The position numbers were made by a program, and so were the translations under genes. From NCBI GenBank assembly GCA_900471525.1, contig UCEZ01000079.1, forward strand, positions 11,283-50,430: 39,148 nt of DNA. The letters run 5' to 3'. Within the stretch, counting starts at the first letter, position 1. Every line of letters begins with the position of its first letter. The DNA is from Hyphomicrobiales bacterium (GTDB taxonomy: Bacteria; Pseudomonadota; Alphaproteobacteria; Rhizobiales; Rhizobiaceae). Below, one piece after another: positions 23,989 through 33,381 of the stretch. The notes below the pieces were generated by a model. The model did no database searches and had not been told where the DNA came from. It worked only from the letters and a program-made list of their open reading frames with translations.

Positions 23989-24786
23989 CTACAGCTGACT
24001 GAGGAAACGCGATAGCTCGCCGCGTTCAACCGGTAGGCGGTGGCGATCTTCGGGATAAGCTCCACTCGTGACGTCGGCTGCATACTCGCGGAAAGCCGCG
24101 ATCCGCTCGGCCTGGATCCTGTCATACTCTGCTGCGAGGTTTCTGTAGACCTTGGCGTGGCGCGGATAATGCCCACGGTTCAAGCCGAGCACATCTTCTG
24201 AGAACAGGTATTGCGCGTCACAGCCACCACCGGCGCCCATGGAAAGGAGCAACATCGTCGTTCTTTCCGAAATTGCCGCGGCGACGTCTGCCGGCACGAC
24301 CTCGATCTCAACACAGAAAGCGCCGGCAGCTTCGAGATCTTTCACCTGCTTGTAGACGAGTGCCGCAGTCTCGGCGGTCTTGCCCACGGCCTTGAACCCG
24401 CCCGTCCATGTCGCGTGCGATGGAATGAGTCCGGTATGCCCGCACACCGGAATGTATTCGTCGCGCAAACGTCTGATTGTCTGCAGGCTGGCAGCACAAT
24501 AGATGGCATCCGCCGACGCGGCCCTCATCTTTACGGCCGAGCGGAGGATTTCGTCGGTGGTCGCGCCGATCTGCCCGTAGTCCCCACCCGGAATTGCGAA
24601 GCGGCCCGGTGCCGCGTCGCGGAATTGCGGATCGAACAGCACTTCATGGGGAACGGAGATCATGTCGATGCTGGCCGCTTCGGCTGCCTCGGCCTCCTCA
24701 AGGGTGACGACACGCAGCATGCTGAGCTGACGTTTTCCTTTCATGGCAAGGAGATCATGCACAGTCGGTCGAGCTTGTTTCTTCAT
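23989..24786 (-). CDS. PanB-like protein (ketopantoate hydroxymethyltransferase family, divergent)
   Basis: 265 aa. Family marks are MKGKRQLSMLRVVTLEEAEA, PVCGHTGLIPS, KDLEAAGAFCVEIEVVPADV, MGAGGGCDAQYLFSEDVLG and HYPRHAKVY. True PanB moves a hydroxymethyl group from 5,10-methylene-tetrahydrofolate and binds Mg through Asp residues in VGDSLG and LADLPF. Here the first motif is replaced (MISVPHE), the stretch between is about 30 residues shorter, and the conserved Lys of VKIEGG is lost (AIYCAAS). The substrate is therefore probably not ketoisovalerate. It stands between ferredoxin reductase and purU, so folate-linked one-carbon handling is a fair inference. The other copy is at 34617-35405. 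Confidence 0.8.
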   Translation of the reverse strand: MKKQARPTVHDLLAMKGKRQLSMLRVVTLEEAEAAEAASIDMISVPHEVLFDPQFRDAAPGRFAIPGGDYGQIGATTDEILRSAVKMRAASADAIYCAASLQTIRRLRDEYIPVCGHTGLIPSHATWTGGFKAVGKTAETAALVYKQVKDLEAAGAFCVEIEVVPADVAAAISERTTMLLLSMGAGGGCDAQYLFSEDVLGLNRGHYPRHAKVYRNLAAEYDRIQAERIAAFREYAADVTSGAYPEDRHRLPVERGELSRFLSQL

Positions 24787-24820
24787 CGCTCATTCCTTTT
24801 CGAGAATATGTCGGCACCGC

Positions 24821-26047
24821 TCAGGCGGCGAGAAGGGATTTCAATTTGATATTGCTTGCCACGAGCGCTGCCGGGTCTGGATGGGCGCGGGCAGCGATCA
24901 GCATCTCTGCCAGGCGGATGTCTCGCGCTACCGCGTTGCCGGGGCCGATGCCGCTGGCAGCAAGAAGGCGACCGGCCTCGTCGAGATGGAAGAGCATGAA
25001 GGCACTCTCGCCGAGATCGCGCCGGAGATGCGTGACTGCGCCTTCCGAAAGCCCGGCTATCTGCAGCGTCATGTCGTATTGATCGGACCAGAACCACGGC
25101 ACGGCCGAAATCGCTTCATCGACGCCCATCATATTGGCAGCGGCCAAGGTACCTTGCTCCTGGGCATTGCGCCAGGATTCAAGTCGAACCCGTCTGCCGC
25201 CGTAAATCGCCAGGGGAAAGGAACAGCAGTCACCGGCGGCATAGATGTCTGGCGCAGAGGTCATGAGATATTCATTGACGGCGATGCCGTTCTCGATCGT
25301 CAGACCTGCGCGCATGGCAAGTTCGGTGCTGGGTATTGCGCCGATGCCGACGAGGACAAGGTCCGCTTCGATTGTCTCGCCGGTCGAAAGCCGGACGATA
25401 GCCTTCCCGCCCTCTTCGGTGAGCGCGCTGATGGCGATGCCGCAACGGACGTCGACACCTTCGGCACGATGACGTTGGGTGATGACATGGGCGATGTCTT
25501 CCGGCACGCCGCGCTTCAGGACACGCTCCAGCCCTTCGATCACGGTGACATCGGCGCAGAGCATCCGTGCCATTGCCGCCAACTCCAATCCGATGAATCC
25601 GCCACCGATGATGGCAATATGTTTTCCAGGCAGCATTGCCTTGCGAAGCGCCATGGCGTCGGCATGGGTGCGCAGCGAGCGGATATGCGCGCTATTCATC
25701 GCCGCGCCAGGCAAAGGCCGGGCAATGGCTCCAGTCGCCAGCAGCATCTTGTCGTAGGCAAGCCTGCTGCCATCGGAGCACGTCACCGTCTTCGCGACAG
25801 GATCGACATCCTGTGCCGTAACATCGCTTAGCAGCCTGATGCCGCTTTCGGCATATTTTTCAAGCGATGCGATGAATTTTGGATCCAGCGTTTCTAAGAC
25901 ACTTGCCTTAGAAAGCGGTGGACGCTCATAGGGCGCGATCGCTTCCGAGCCGACGAGCGTGATTTCGCCGTCAAAACCCTTTTCGCGCAGCGCGAAGGCG
26001 GCGCGCGCTCCGCATTCCCCTGCCCCGACAATAACGAAGTGAGACAT
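24821..26047 (-). CDS. ferredoxin reductase (FAD/NAD-dependent), MocF-like
   Basis: 408 aa. FAD motif FVIVGAGECGARAAFALREK (4-23), VGSEAIAPYERPPLSK with the ERPPLSK signature of oxygenase-coupled reductases, and NAD motif IAIIGGGFIGLELAAMA (about 148-164). DIYAAGDCCSFPL is the second FAD motif, and the C-terminus has the reductase_C domain (WSDQYDMTLQIAG). It passes electrons from NAD(P)H to the Rieske ferredoxin encoded 8 bases upstream. In the rhizopine cluster the same three-part set is MocD, MocE and MocF, but the identity is by analogy. Confidence 0.92.
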   Translation of the reverse strand: MSHFVIVGAGECGARAAFALREKGFDGEITLVGSEAIAPYERPPLSKASVLETLDPKFIASLEKYAESGIRLLSDVTAQDVDPVAKTVTCSDGSRLAYDKMLLATGAIARPLPGAAMNSAHIRSLRTHADAMALRKAMLPGKHIAIIGGGFIGLELAAMARMLCADVTVIEGLERVLKRGVPEDIAHVITQRHRAEGVDVRCGIAISALTEEGGKAIVRLSTGETIEADLVLVGIGAIPSTELAMRAGLTIENGIAVNEYLMTSAPDIYAAGDCCSFPLAIYGGRRVRLESWRNAQEQGTLAAANMMGVDEAISAVPWFWSDQYDMTLQIAGLSEGAVTHLRRDLGESAFMLFHLDEAGRLLAASGIGPGNAVARDIRLAEMLIAARAHPDPAALVASNIKLKSLLAA

Positions 26048-26055
26048 TGCTTCCC

Positions 26056-26370
26056 TCAGACCGAGATGAAGACGGAGCCGTCTTCGACCTTAACAGGGTA
26101 GGTTTTGAGGTTGACGCACACCGGCGCGCCCTTGGCCTCTCCCGTTTTGTAGTTGAAGCGACCGTTGTGCTTGGGACATTCGATGATCTCGTCCATCACC
26201 AGCCCGTCAGCAAGATGGATGTGCTCGTGCGTGCAGAGGCCGTCGGTCGCGAAGAATTCATCAGCGGGACTACGATAGACAGCAAAGGTCTTGCCGCTAT
26301 GGTCAAACCGAATAACATCCTCCTCATCAATGTCATCCTTTTCGCAGACTTTGATCCAGTTTCCGCTCAT
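26056..26370 (-). CDS. mocE: MocE-type Rieske [2Fe-2S] ferredoxin
   Basis: 104 aa. The Rieske ligands are Cys46-x-His48 (CTHEH) and Cys65-x2-His68 (CPKHNG), and the chain fits the small ferredoxins of two- and three-component oxygenases (GLCTHEHIHLADGLVMD). It starts after a strong GGGAGGA site. It shuttles electrons from the reductase at 24821-26047 to the oxygenase at 26396-27484. MocE family naming comes from Sinorhizobium rhizopine catabolism. The family is recognised with fair confidence; the pathway is not proven. Confidence 0.9.
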   Translation of the reverse strand: MSGNWIKVCEKDDIDEEDVIRFDHSGKTFAVYRSPADEFFATDGLCTHEHIHLADGLVMDEIIECPKHNGRFNYKTGEAKGAPVCVNLKTYPVKVEDGSVFISV

Positions 26371-26395
26371 TTTATCCTCCCTTGAATTTCTTGTT

Positions 26396-27484
26396 TTATT
26401 GCGCAGCAGGCGCCAGCTCGTTGTGGAATTCCTCGCGGTAGGGCCGCGCTGTCTGCGGCAGTTCGCGCTTCAGGAAATAGTCTTCGTTGCGCAACTGGTG
26501 CAGGAAGGCCGGGATCATCTCCCGATAGCCCGACCACATGGAGGGGCTTGCAGCCGGAAGGTCGTGCTTGATCATCGCGTGCAACCGCGGCAGGGCATGA
26601 TAGGGCACCATCGGGAACATGTGATGTTCAACATGGTAGTTCATGTTCCAGTAGATGAAGCGGCTGATTGAATTCATGTAGACCGTGCGGCTGTTGAGCC
26701 GGTGGTCGATGACATTGTCGGCAAGGCCCCCATGCTGCAGCAGGCCTGTCAAAACATGGTGCCAGGCACCATAGATCCGGGGCAGGCCGATCAGCATCAA
26801 CGGCAGGATTGAGCCCACAGCAACCGCTGCGCCGATCGTTGCCGCATAAATCGCGACCCAAACGCGGGCAACCAGGATCGTTTTCGGCTGCTCCATTTCA
26901 GGAATAAAGGTCTTTTCCGAGGCGCTCAGAACACCGAAGGCGTTGCGCATCATATCGATCACGGCGTGCCAGACATCAAGAAAACCGAAGAAGTTGAGGA
27001 CCAGCCGGAAAAGATCCGGCGGCCGCATGACCGCGATTTCGGGATCGCGCCCGACGACCACCGTATCGGTGTGATGACGGGTATGGCTCCACCGCCATGT
27101 CACCGGATTGCGCATGATCATGAAGCAAGCGATCTGATAAACGGCGTCGTTCATCCAGCGTGTCTTGAACGCGGTGCCATGGCCGCACTCGTGCCAGCGG
27201 CTGTCGGATGCGGAACCATAAAGCACGCCATAGGCCAGGAAGAACGGGATGCAGAGCCATGAACCCCAGAAGGCAATTCCAAGGCCCGCAAGTACCGCCA
27301 TAGACCCCAACCAGACGAAGGTATCGCGGACTGCCGGAGCGTCCGAGCGCTGCATCAGCGCCTTCATCTCCTTGCGCGATATGTCCGTGTGATACCATTC
27401 GGCAGCCGCAAGACCGGTTTCGACGGCCGTGCGGCCGCTGGCCCCCAAAAGGCTATAGTCGCGCTTTGTCGTTTGGATCGCCAT
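26396..27484 (-). CDS. membrane fatty-acid-desaturase-type diiron oxygenase (MocD-like)
   Basis: 362 aa. The three histidine boxes of membrane diiron desaturases/hydroxylases are HECGH (98-102), HTRHH (134-138) and HVEHHMFP (C-terminal). Membrane segments lie at about 55-92, 110-125, 165-180 and 215-240. It is the first gene of the operon, with GGGAGGAAAC as ribosome site. With its ferredoxin and reductase it likely hydroxylates a small molecule, for example removing an O- or N-methyl group as MocD is thought to do for rhizopine. A lipid substrate cannot be excluded. Confidence 0.88.
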   Translation of the reverse strand: MAIQTTKRDYSLLGASGRTAVETGLAAAEWYHTDISRKEMKALMQRSDAPAVRDTFVWLGSMAVLAGLGIAFWGSWLCIPFFLAYGVLYGSASDSRWHECGHGTAFKTRWMNDAVYQIACFMIMRNPVTWRWSHTRHHTDTVVVGRDPEIAVMRPPDLFRLVLNFFGFLDVWHAVIDMMRNAFGVLSASEKTFIPEMEQPKTILVARVWVAIYAATIGAAVAVGSILPLMLIGLPRIYGAWHHVLTGLLQHGGLADNVIDHRLNSRTVYMNSISRFIYWNMNYHVEHHMFPMVPYHALPRLHAMIKHDLPAASPSMWSGYREMIPAFLHQLRNEDYFLKRELPQTARPYREEFHNELAPAAQ

Positions 27485-27526
27485 CGTTTCCTCCCAGCTG
27501 CCTCCTGCAGCATCGTCCTCAAATAC

Positions 27527-27555
27527 AGATTAGGTTGACTTTTGCCCGGCGACAA
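27527..27555 (-). promoter_or_regulatory. promoter of the oxygenase operon
   Basis: On the minus strand TTGTCG (27555-27550) and TAATCT (27532-27527) are separated by 17 bases, 43 bases before the start of the desaturase gene. Confidence 0.5.
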
Positions 27556-27562
27556 TGCAGCC

Positions 27563-27590
27563 TTGATGATATTCTATCAAAACCTATCAT
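27563..27590 (+). promoter_or_regulatory. promoter of the lacI-type regulator
   Basis: TTGATG (27563-27568) and TATCAT (27585-27590) are separated by 16 bases. The -10 lies inside the left arm of the operator at 27584-27611, consistent with autorepression. Confidence 0.42.
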
Positions 27591-27611
27591 CATCGGTAAT
27601 TTCGATGATAG
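27584..27611. promoter_or_regulatory. inverted-repeat operator CTATCATC-N12-GATGATAG
   Basis: Perfect 8-base arms (27584-27591 and 27604-27611) lie in the divergent control region. CTATCA also occurs at 27574, 28673 and 28694. It is probably the site of the adjacent LacI-type protein. Confidence 0.5.
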
Positions 27612-27628
27612 AGTCTTGCAAGGTTGAT

Positions 27629-28660
27629 ATGGTGAAGCGCCCAACGATACAGGATCTCGCGAACGCCTCAGGCGTGAGCGTCGCGACGATTGACCGTGTC
27701 CTCAACGGACGACATCGCGTCCGAGAAGAGACGGCACGGCGGGTTTACGACGCAGCCTCCTCTATCGGCTATCACGCTGTGGGATTGCTGCGCCAGCGTG
27801 TGTTCAAGGACCTGCCGCAGTATCGACTAGGTTTTCTACTTCAGCGTCCCAACCAATCATTTTACCAATCGCTTTCCCGCGAAATCGAGGCGGTTGCACA
27901 ATTGAGCGCCTCCTCGCGGATAACGACGCAAATCGACTATGCCTCGGCATCGACGCCGACGGTCATCGTTGAGAAGCTCAGGTTTCTTGCGAACCGCAAC
28001 CAGGCGATCGCATTGGTCGGCCCGGATTATCCAGCGGTTACCGCTGCCGTGGAGGATCTGAAAGCAAAAGGCATACCCGTCTTCTCGATGCTGACTGATC
28101 TCGCGAGCGGGGTGCGCGAAGGCTATGTCGGTCTCAACAATCGCAAAGCAGGCCGAACAGCCGCATGGCTCATCGCGAAGACGGCTAAGCAACCAGGAAA
28201 GGTCGCCTGCTTCGTCGGAAGCCACCGGTATCACGGGCATGAGTTACGCGAGATAGGTTTCCGATCGTACTTTCGGGAGAACGCGCCGGAATTCGAAGTT
28301 GTCGAAACGCTGGTGAATCTTGAAACGGCTGAAATTACACACGAGGCGACGCTCAATCTTGTCAAACAACATCCCGACCTTGTCGGATTCTATGTCTGCG
28401 GCGGCGGGATGGAAGGGGCCATTGCAGCAATACGGGAGGAGGGATTGGCGGGCAAGCTGATTGTTGTCGTGAACGAACTGACCCCAGATTCACGTACGGC
28501 ACTCGCCGATGAGGTGGTCACCATGGTGATCGCGACCCCTGTCAGAACGCTTTGCACCGAACTTATGTCGTTGATGACCGCGTCTATCGGCCGCGTGGAA
28601 GACGTAATCCCTGGTCAATCGTTCCTGCCATTTGAAATATACACGTCCGAGAATATCTAG
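27629..28660 (+). CDS. LacI-family transcriptional regulator
   Basis: 343 aa from the ATG at 27629 with AAGG just upstream. Earlier in-frame starts would cross the operator. Residues 3-50 are a LacI helix-turn-helix (PTIQDLANASGVSVATIDRV, NGRHRVREETARRV) with hinge helix. A periplasmic-binding-protein-like sensor follows (YRLGFLLQRPNQSFYQSLSR, IALVGPDYPAV, GYVGLNNRKAGRTAAWLI, VACFVGSHRYHGHELREIGF). It is divergent from the oxygenase operon, so it is probably its repressor. The inducer is presumably the pathway substrate. Confidence 0.92.
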   Translation: MVKRPTIQDLANASGVSVATIDRVLNGRHRVREETARRVYDAASSIGYHAVGLLRQRVFKDLPQYRLGFLLQRPNQSFYQSLSREIEAVAQLSASSRITTQIDYASASTPTVIVEKLRFLANRNQAIALVGPDYPAVTAAVEDLKAKGIPVFSMLTDLASGVREGYVGLNNRKAGRTAAWLIAKTAKQPGKVACFVGSHRYHGHELREIGFRSYFRENAPEFEVVETLVNLETAEITHEATLNLVKQHPDLVGFYVCGGGMEGAIAAIREEGLAGKLIVVVNELTPDSRTALADEVVTMVIATPVRTLCTELMSLMTASIGRVEDVIPGQSFLPFEIYTSENI

Positions 28661-28885
28661 TCATGCAATAATCTATCATAGAAGATAAAATATCTATCAC
28701 GGAAGAGTGCAGTCGTTGTTGGACGTTTTCCTTCGTGCTCTTAGTTCTGCGTCTTGAAACTCTGTCCGGGACACCTCACACTTCGCAACGACCAGGGGGC
28801 CGGGAGAGCTTCACATATGCGCCGGGGGCCTGTTCTGCTTTCTCGTTGCGGTCCGTCCATTGATGGAAGTCGTCGTGCGGTGAGA

Positions 28886-29101
28886 TTAGTCAATATGTGA
28901 TCGTGCGATCTCTGTCCGGTACCGCGCAATCGCCTTTTCATTCAGCAGAAAGACAGTCTTTGATACGGTTTCACGCACCTCGAAGCTGACCGGGCTCTCA
29001 TCGTTGAGCGCTCGATGAACCGTCGCCCTGCCGAATCCGGTGGCCTTTATGATGTCAGAAATTGTGCAAAACCTGGTTTTTGGAATGTAAACAAGTTTCA
29101 T
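28886..29101 (-). pseudogene. LacI-type DNA-binding domain without sensor domain
   Basis: 71 aa. IPKTRFCTISDIIKATGFGR and ATVHRALNDESPVSFEVRET reproduce the LacI helix-turn-helix, and LLNEKAIARYRTEI covers the hinge helix. The frame then stops at 28886, so the ligand-binding domain is absent. The minus-strand sequence beyond it shows no further homology. It lies downstream of the ABC transporter genes. Either a decayed regulator or a free-standing DNA-binding protein is possible. Confidence 0.6.
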
Positions 29102-29125
29102 GAAACCACCCTGGAAAACGGGATC

Positions 29126-29151
29126 GTCCAGCCCCTCAGGAGGGGCTGGAC
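29126..29151 (-). terminator. perfect 12-bp hairpin after the ABC transporter operon
   Basis: GTCCAGCCCCTC (29126-29137) is exactly complementary to GAGGGGCTGGAC (29140-29151). It lies 17 bases beyond the stop of the solute-binding protein. On the minus strand a TTTT follows after 7 bases, so it could be a terminator or an mRNA-stabilising hairpin. Confidence 0.5.
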
Positions 29152-29168
29152 CTGTTGGCGATGAAAGA

Positions 29169-30164
29169 TCAGTTCAGGCCAGCTTCCATCAAGCGAAACT
29201 TGACCTTCTCAAGGTTGCTCTTGTCGATGATCGCCGGGCCGGTGACGATGTCGGCATCCGGCATCATGCCGTAGTCGAGATAGGTGCGGGCGATCAGGGC
29301 CGGCAGATAGCCCTGCAGATACATCAACTGATCGATGCCAGCGACAGCTTCTCCCGTGCCGATCGCTTCCAAGAGCATCGGCGAGACATCGAAGGTCACA
29401 TTGGAGACGGTCTTCGAGAGATTTTCGCGGCGCTCAACATCCATCAGTGTTTCGAAGCAGAAGGGGCCTGCGTTCATGCAGAAGACGGCATCTGTATCCG
29501 GATGGGCAAGGAAGTAGTTCGACAGGGTTGCTGCTGTTTGCGAGACATCGGTTCCGATGGCGATTACTTCCGTCGTGGCGCCTGCCTTCGACAGGGTGTC
29601 GGTAAAGCCTTTCGCCATCTGTTCAAGACCGACGTGACCGGGAACATGGTTCGGCACAAGGCCATGCTTCGGCTTCGGGTTGACCTTCAGCACTTGCTCG
29701 GCTGCTGCAACGCCGCTTTGGTAAAGGTCGGCACCGATACCGATCAGGTAGGGAACGCGATCAGCTTTCGCTGCCGAATCGAGCGAGTTGATCGCGATCA
29801 TTGGAATGCCCTGTTCCTTGGCCTTCTCGATCGTGGGCCGCATCGCCGTCGGGTCTGTCGCTGTTATCACTAGGAGATCCGGCTTCTCGGTGATCGCCGT
29901 TTCCATACGATTGATGGTCGTTTCGATCGAGAATTTCTGGTCCTGAGTCCACTTGATCTGAAGACAGTTGTCGGCAGCCCCCTGCTCGGCACCTTTCCTT
30001 ACGGTCGCCCAAACAGGTTCGGCAATGGCATGGGTCGCATAGTAGATCAGATAGGGTTTCTTGCCGTCGCAGCGATCAGCTGCTTGGGCGCTACCGCCGG
30101 CAAGCGCGGCGGTAGCGGTCAGCAATGTCAGTGCTGCTGCGGATGTCAGTTTAAAATTGGCCAT
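29169..30164 (-). CDS. sugar-type ABC transporter periplasmic binding protein
   Basis: 331 aa with a signal peptide (MANFKLTSAAALTLLTATAA, cut near AQA-A). The mature part is a type I periplasmic-binding fold (Peripla_BP_4): KPYLIYYATHAIAEPVWATV, PDLLVITATDPTAMRPTIEK, IPMIAINS, YLIGIGADLYQSGVAAAE, DAVFCMNAGPF, GIDQLMYLQGYLPA. It is in the ribose/xylose/inositol (CUT2) class. Rhizopine uptake uses MocB of the same class, but the ligand here is unknown. It is the third gene after permease and ATPase, with a GGGAGGAAAC ribosome site. Confidence 0.92.
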   Translation of the reverse strand: MANFKLTSAAALTLLTATAALAGGSAQAADRCDGKKPYLIYYATHAIAEPVWATVRKGAEQGAADNCLQIKWTQDQKFSIETTINRMETAITEKPDLLVITATDPTAMRPTIEKAKEQGIPMIAINSLDSAAKADRVPYLIGIGADLYQSGVAAAEQVLKVNPKPKHGLVPNHVPGHVGLEQMAKGFTDTLSKAGATTEVIAIGTDVSQTAATLSNYFLAHPDTDAVFCMNAGPFCFETLMDVERRENLSKTVSNVTFDVSPMLLEAIGTGEAVAGIDQLMYLQGYLPALIARTYLDYGMMPDADIVTGPAIIDKSNLEKVKFRLMEAGLN

Positions 30165-30187
30165 GGTTTCCTCCCGTTAGCCCTTCC

Positions 30188-30969
<782 letters not shown>

Positions 30970-30970
<1 letters not shown>

Positions 30971-31992
30971 CAGACGCCGTTCCTTATTCTGACACGTTGA
31001 TTGACGACGGCTGCGACGATGAGCAGAAGACCGATACCTGCCTGGTACCAGTAGACGGAGATGCCCATGAGCAGCAGGCCCTGCTGGATCATGCCGATGA
31101 TGAGGACGCCGAGCGCCGCGCCGGCGATGCTTCCGTAGCCGCCGTTCAGCGATGCTCCGCCGACGACGACGGCGAGAACGGCTTCAAGCTCAAACCCCTG
31201 CCCCCGCAGCGCGTCGACGCTGGAGAAGCGGGCGACCGAGACGTAACCGGCAAGACAGGCCATCATCGAGGTGAGTGCAAAGGCGGTGATCTGGACGCGT
31301 TCGGAAGGAACCCCCATGCCCCGCGCCGCCTCCGGTGATCCGCCGGTTGCAAACAACCAGTTGCCGAACCGGGTGCAGGTGAGAACGAAAGCGAAGATGA
31401 CGACAAGAAGCAGGAACCAGAAGAACGGCCCAGGAATGCCATGCCAGTTGAAGTCGAAGGCGCGCAGAAACGCGTCCGGCGTTTGCAGGCGGATCGGAAA
31501 CCCTTCCGTGATCGCCAGTAGCACGCCTCGATAGAACATCAGTCCGCCAAGCGTGATGATCAGTGAATGAATGCCCAGTTTGGTAACCAGATAACCGTTG
31601 ATCGCGCCTATGATGAGCCCAACGACGAGGATCAGTGGCAGAACCACGGCTGCCGGAATACCGGCATTGATGCTGAGAATAACGAGACCCGCCGAAAGAC
31701 CGTATACGGAGCCAACGGACAGGTCGAACTGTCCGGCGATCATCAGGACCGCGACGCCGACGGCAATCAAGCCGAGCGTGGAAGAACTCAAGAGGATGTT
31801 GGAAGACACCCTCTCGGAGAAGAAGTGCGGCGCAAAGGCCGAAAAGAAAAGATAGACAGCGATCGCGGCGATGATAACGCCGGATTCCGGACGAGACATC
31901 AACTTGTCGATAAATGTCTTCTCGGGTCGCTTGTCGCTTATGGCGGCGACTTCTCCGTCGCCTGCGCTGGTCTGATGGACATCAAGTGCCAT
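30970..31992 (-). CDS. ABC transporter permease (CUT2 type)
   Basis: 340 aa from the ATG at 31992, which follows GGGGAGGAG. A reading 40 residues longer lacks such a site. The N-terminus is hydrophilic. About eight to ten membrane segments follow, with the BPD_transp_2 pattern ILLSSSTLGLIAVGVAVLMI, GQFDLSVGSVYGLSAGLVIL and AVLAVVVGGASLNGGYGSIA. It imports the ligand bound by the 29169-30164 protein. It is the first gene of the transporter operon and is divergent from the second LacI regulator. Confidence 0.93.
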
Positions 31993-32152
31993 TGGCTCGG
32001 GCTCCTCCCCAGATTGCCATGTGTAGAGACTGAGGTTGAAATAGTCCTTGGAAGGATATTGCGCCTTCAGAAATTGCCTCAATTTGTCTCCCTTGATGAG
32101 ACATTCTCTCACTTTTGGGCCGCCGTCAATCGGAGATTTGCGCGTTTTTGAG

Positions 32153-32230
32153 CTAATGCGTCAAAAAAGAGGGAATTCTCCGGGCTGGGCGGTTGTCAAA
32201 TGCTGAATTTGAGTTAATTTGAGGCATTAG
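32153..32230. promoter_or_regulatory. divergent control region with TTTGAnGCATTAG repeats
   Basis: CTAATGCGTCAAA (32153-32165) and TTTGAGGCATTAG (32218-32230) are inverted repeats matching at 12 of 13 bases, with a smaller palindrome CAAAT-GCTGA-ATTTG (32197-32211) between. ATTTGAGGCA recurs at 33437-33446. It is probably the operator set of the LacI protein at 32244. Confidence 0.5.
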
Positions 32231-32243
32231 AGGGAGAGCATCA

Positions 32244-33269
32244 TTGCCCAAACGAGTCTCAATCAGCGAAATCATGCGCCACACCGGTCTGTCACGGGCG
32301 ACGATCGACAGGGCGCTCAACGGCAGGGGCGGCATTCACCCAAGAACCGAGCAGGTCATTCGCGATGCCCTGGCGACGTTGAGCGACGGCGCGCGTACGG
32401 ACAATCCCAGTATTCGGCAGCATCCGGTCTCTGTCGATTTTGTGCTTCGGCTGGGGCGCGGTCTCGCGTCGCAATTGATGGAAATCGGAAAACAGCTCGG
32501 CCGGCCGATTAACATCATCGACATGCATCAGAAGAATGACGACGAGATTTATGAGGCAGTCTCTGCGACATGCAAGGATATCGACAAACCCCTTGTGCTG
32601 ACAGCGAAACGCAATGAACGGCTCCACAGTCTGCTCGTCGATGCGCGCAAACGCGGAAAGCGGGTCATAACCCTCGTCTCTGATTTACCGCACGAGGCAC
32701 GCGATGCGTTCGTCGGCATAGACAATAGAATGGCGGGCCAGACCGCCGCCTATCTGATCGGCAATCTTCTGCACGAGCGATCCGAGGCCGTTGTCGGCGT
32801 TGTTCTGGGAGACTATGCCTTCACCTGCCATGAGGACCGCGAGATTGGTTTTCGATCGCATCTGCGCGCCCATTTCCCCAATGTCCGGCTGGCAGAAGTG
32901 GTGAAGGGAGAAGACTCTCCCAATCAAACCTTCGAGGCCGTGAGCAACCTGTTGAAGGAAAATCCCGGCATTGCAGCCATCTACAATGTTGCCGGGGGAA
33001 ATCAGGGACTGGCGCAGGCTCTGCGCGAGAGAAAGCGCGCCGGCAATATCTGCGTCATAACGCATGAAGCCAACAAGATCACTGTTCCCCTGCTACGCGA
33101 CGACCTTCTGCAATATCTCCTGGCGCAGGACCCTGGCGACCTGCTTTCCGAGGCAACCGCGCTCGCCGTGTCGCAAACGATCTCCAAGGAGCAATACCTC
33201 CTGGATTTTGCTCTTTATACCCGGTTCAACCTGCCTCGCTTCGGTGTCGAGGCGGCCAGGCAGGCCTGA
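32244..33269 (+). CDS. LacI-family transcriptional regulator (TTG start)
   Basis: 341 aa. The start is a TTG at 32244 after AGGGAGAG, because no ATG precedes the helix-turn-helix (SISEIMRHTGLSRATIDRAL, then NGRGGIHPRTEQVIR). The sensor domain has VDFVLRLGRGLASQLMEIG, VITLVSDLPHEARDAFVGID, MAGQTAAYLIGNLL and VVGVVLGDYAFTCHEDREIG. It resembles the 27629-28660 regulator in layout. It is divergent from the ABC transporter and upstream of the hydroxylase/PanB pair, and the shared ATTTGAGGCA sites suggest it controls both. Confidence 0.92.
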   Translation: MPKRVSISEIMRHTGLSRATIDRALNGRGGIHPRTEQVIRDALATLSDGARTDNPSIRQHPVSVDFVLRLGRGLASQLMEIGKQLGRPINIIDMHQKNDDEIYEAVSATCKDIDKPLVLTAKRNERLHSLLVDARKRGKRVITLVSDLPHEARDAFVGIDNRMAGQTAAYLIGNLLHERSEAVVGVVLGDYAFTCHEDREIGFRSHLRAHFPNVRLAEVVKGEDSPNQTFEAVSNLLKENPGIAAIYNVAGGNQGLAQALRERKRAGNICVITHEANKITVPLLRDDLLQYLLAQDPGDLLSEATALAVSQTISKEQYLLDFALYTRFNLPRFGVEAARQA

Positions 33270-33381
33270 AGAGCGCAAGACCATCGTCGACTAAAATAAC
33301 TCTTTTTGAAGTCATGCCTCAGAGAGCATCGGCAGAATGTTTCTGTTGGTGCCTTTTCGCAAATCTGAATCGAAAAGAGGA

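Noticed and set aside
28741..28941. 66-aa frame overlapping the LacI fragment
   Set aside because: Basic chance frame; the competing frame carries a clear LacI helix-turn-helix.
29100..29873. 257-aa plus-strand frame inside the ABC binding-protein gene
   Set aside because: Antisense shadow of a well-supported binding protein with signal peptide.
31993..32112. Extra 40 residues at the N-terminus of the permease
   Set aside because: The ATG at 31992 follows GGGGAGGAG and fits the family, while the extension has no ribosome site.
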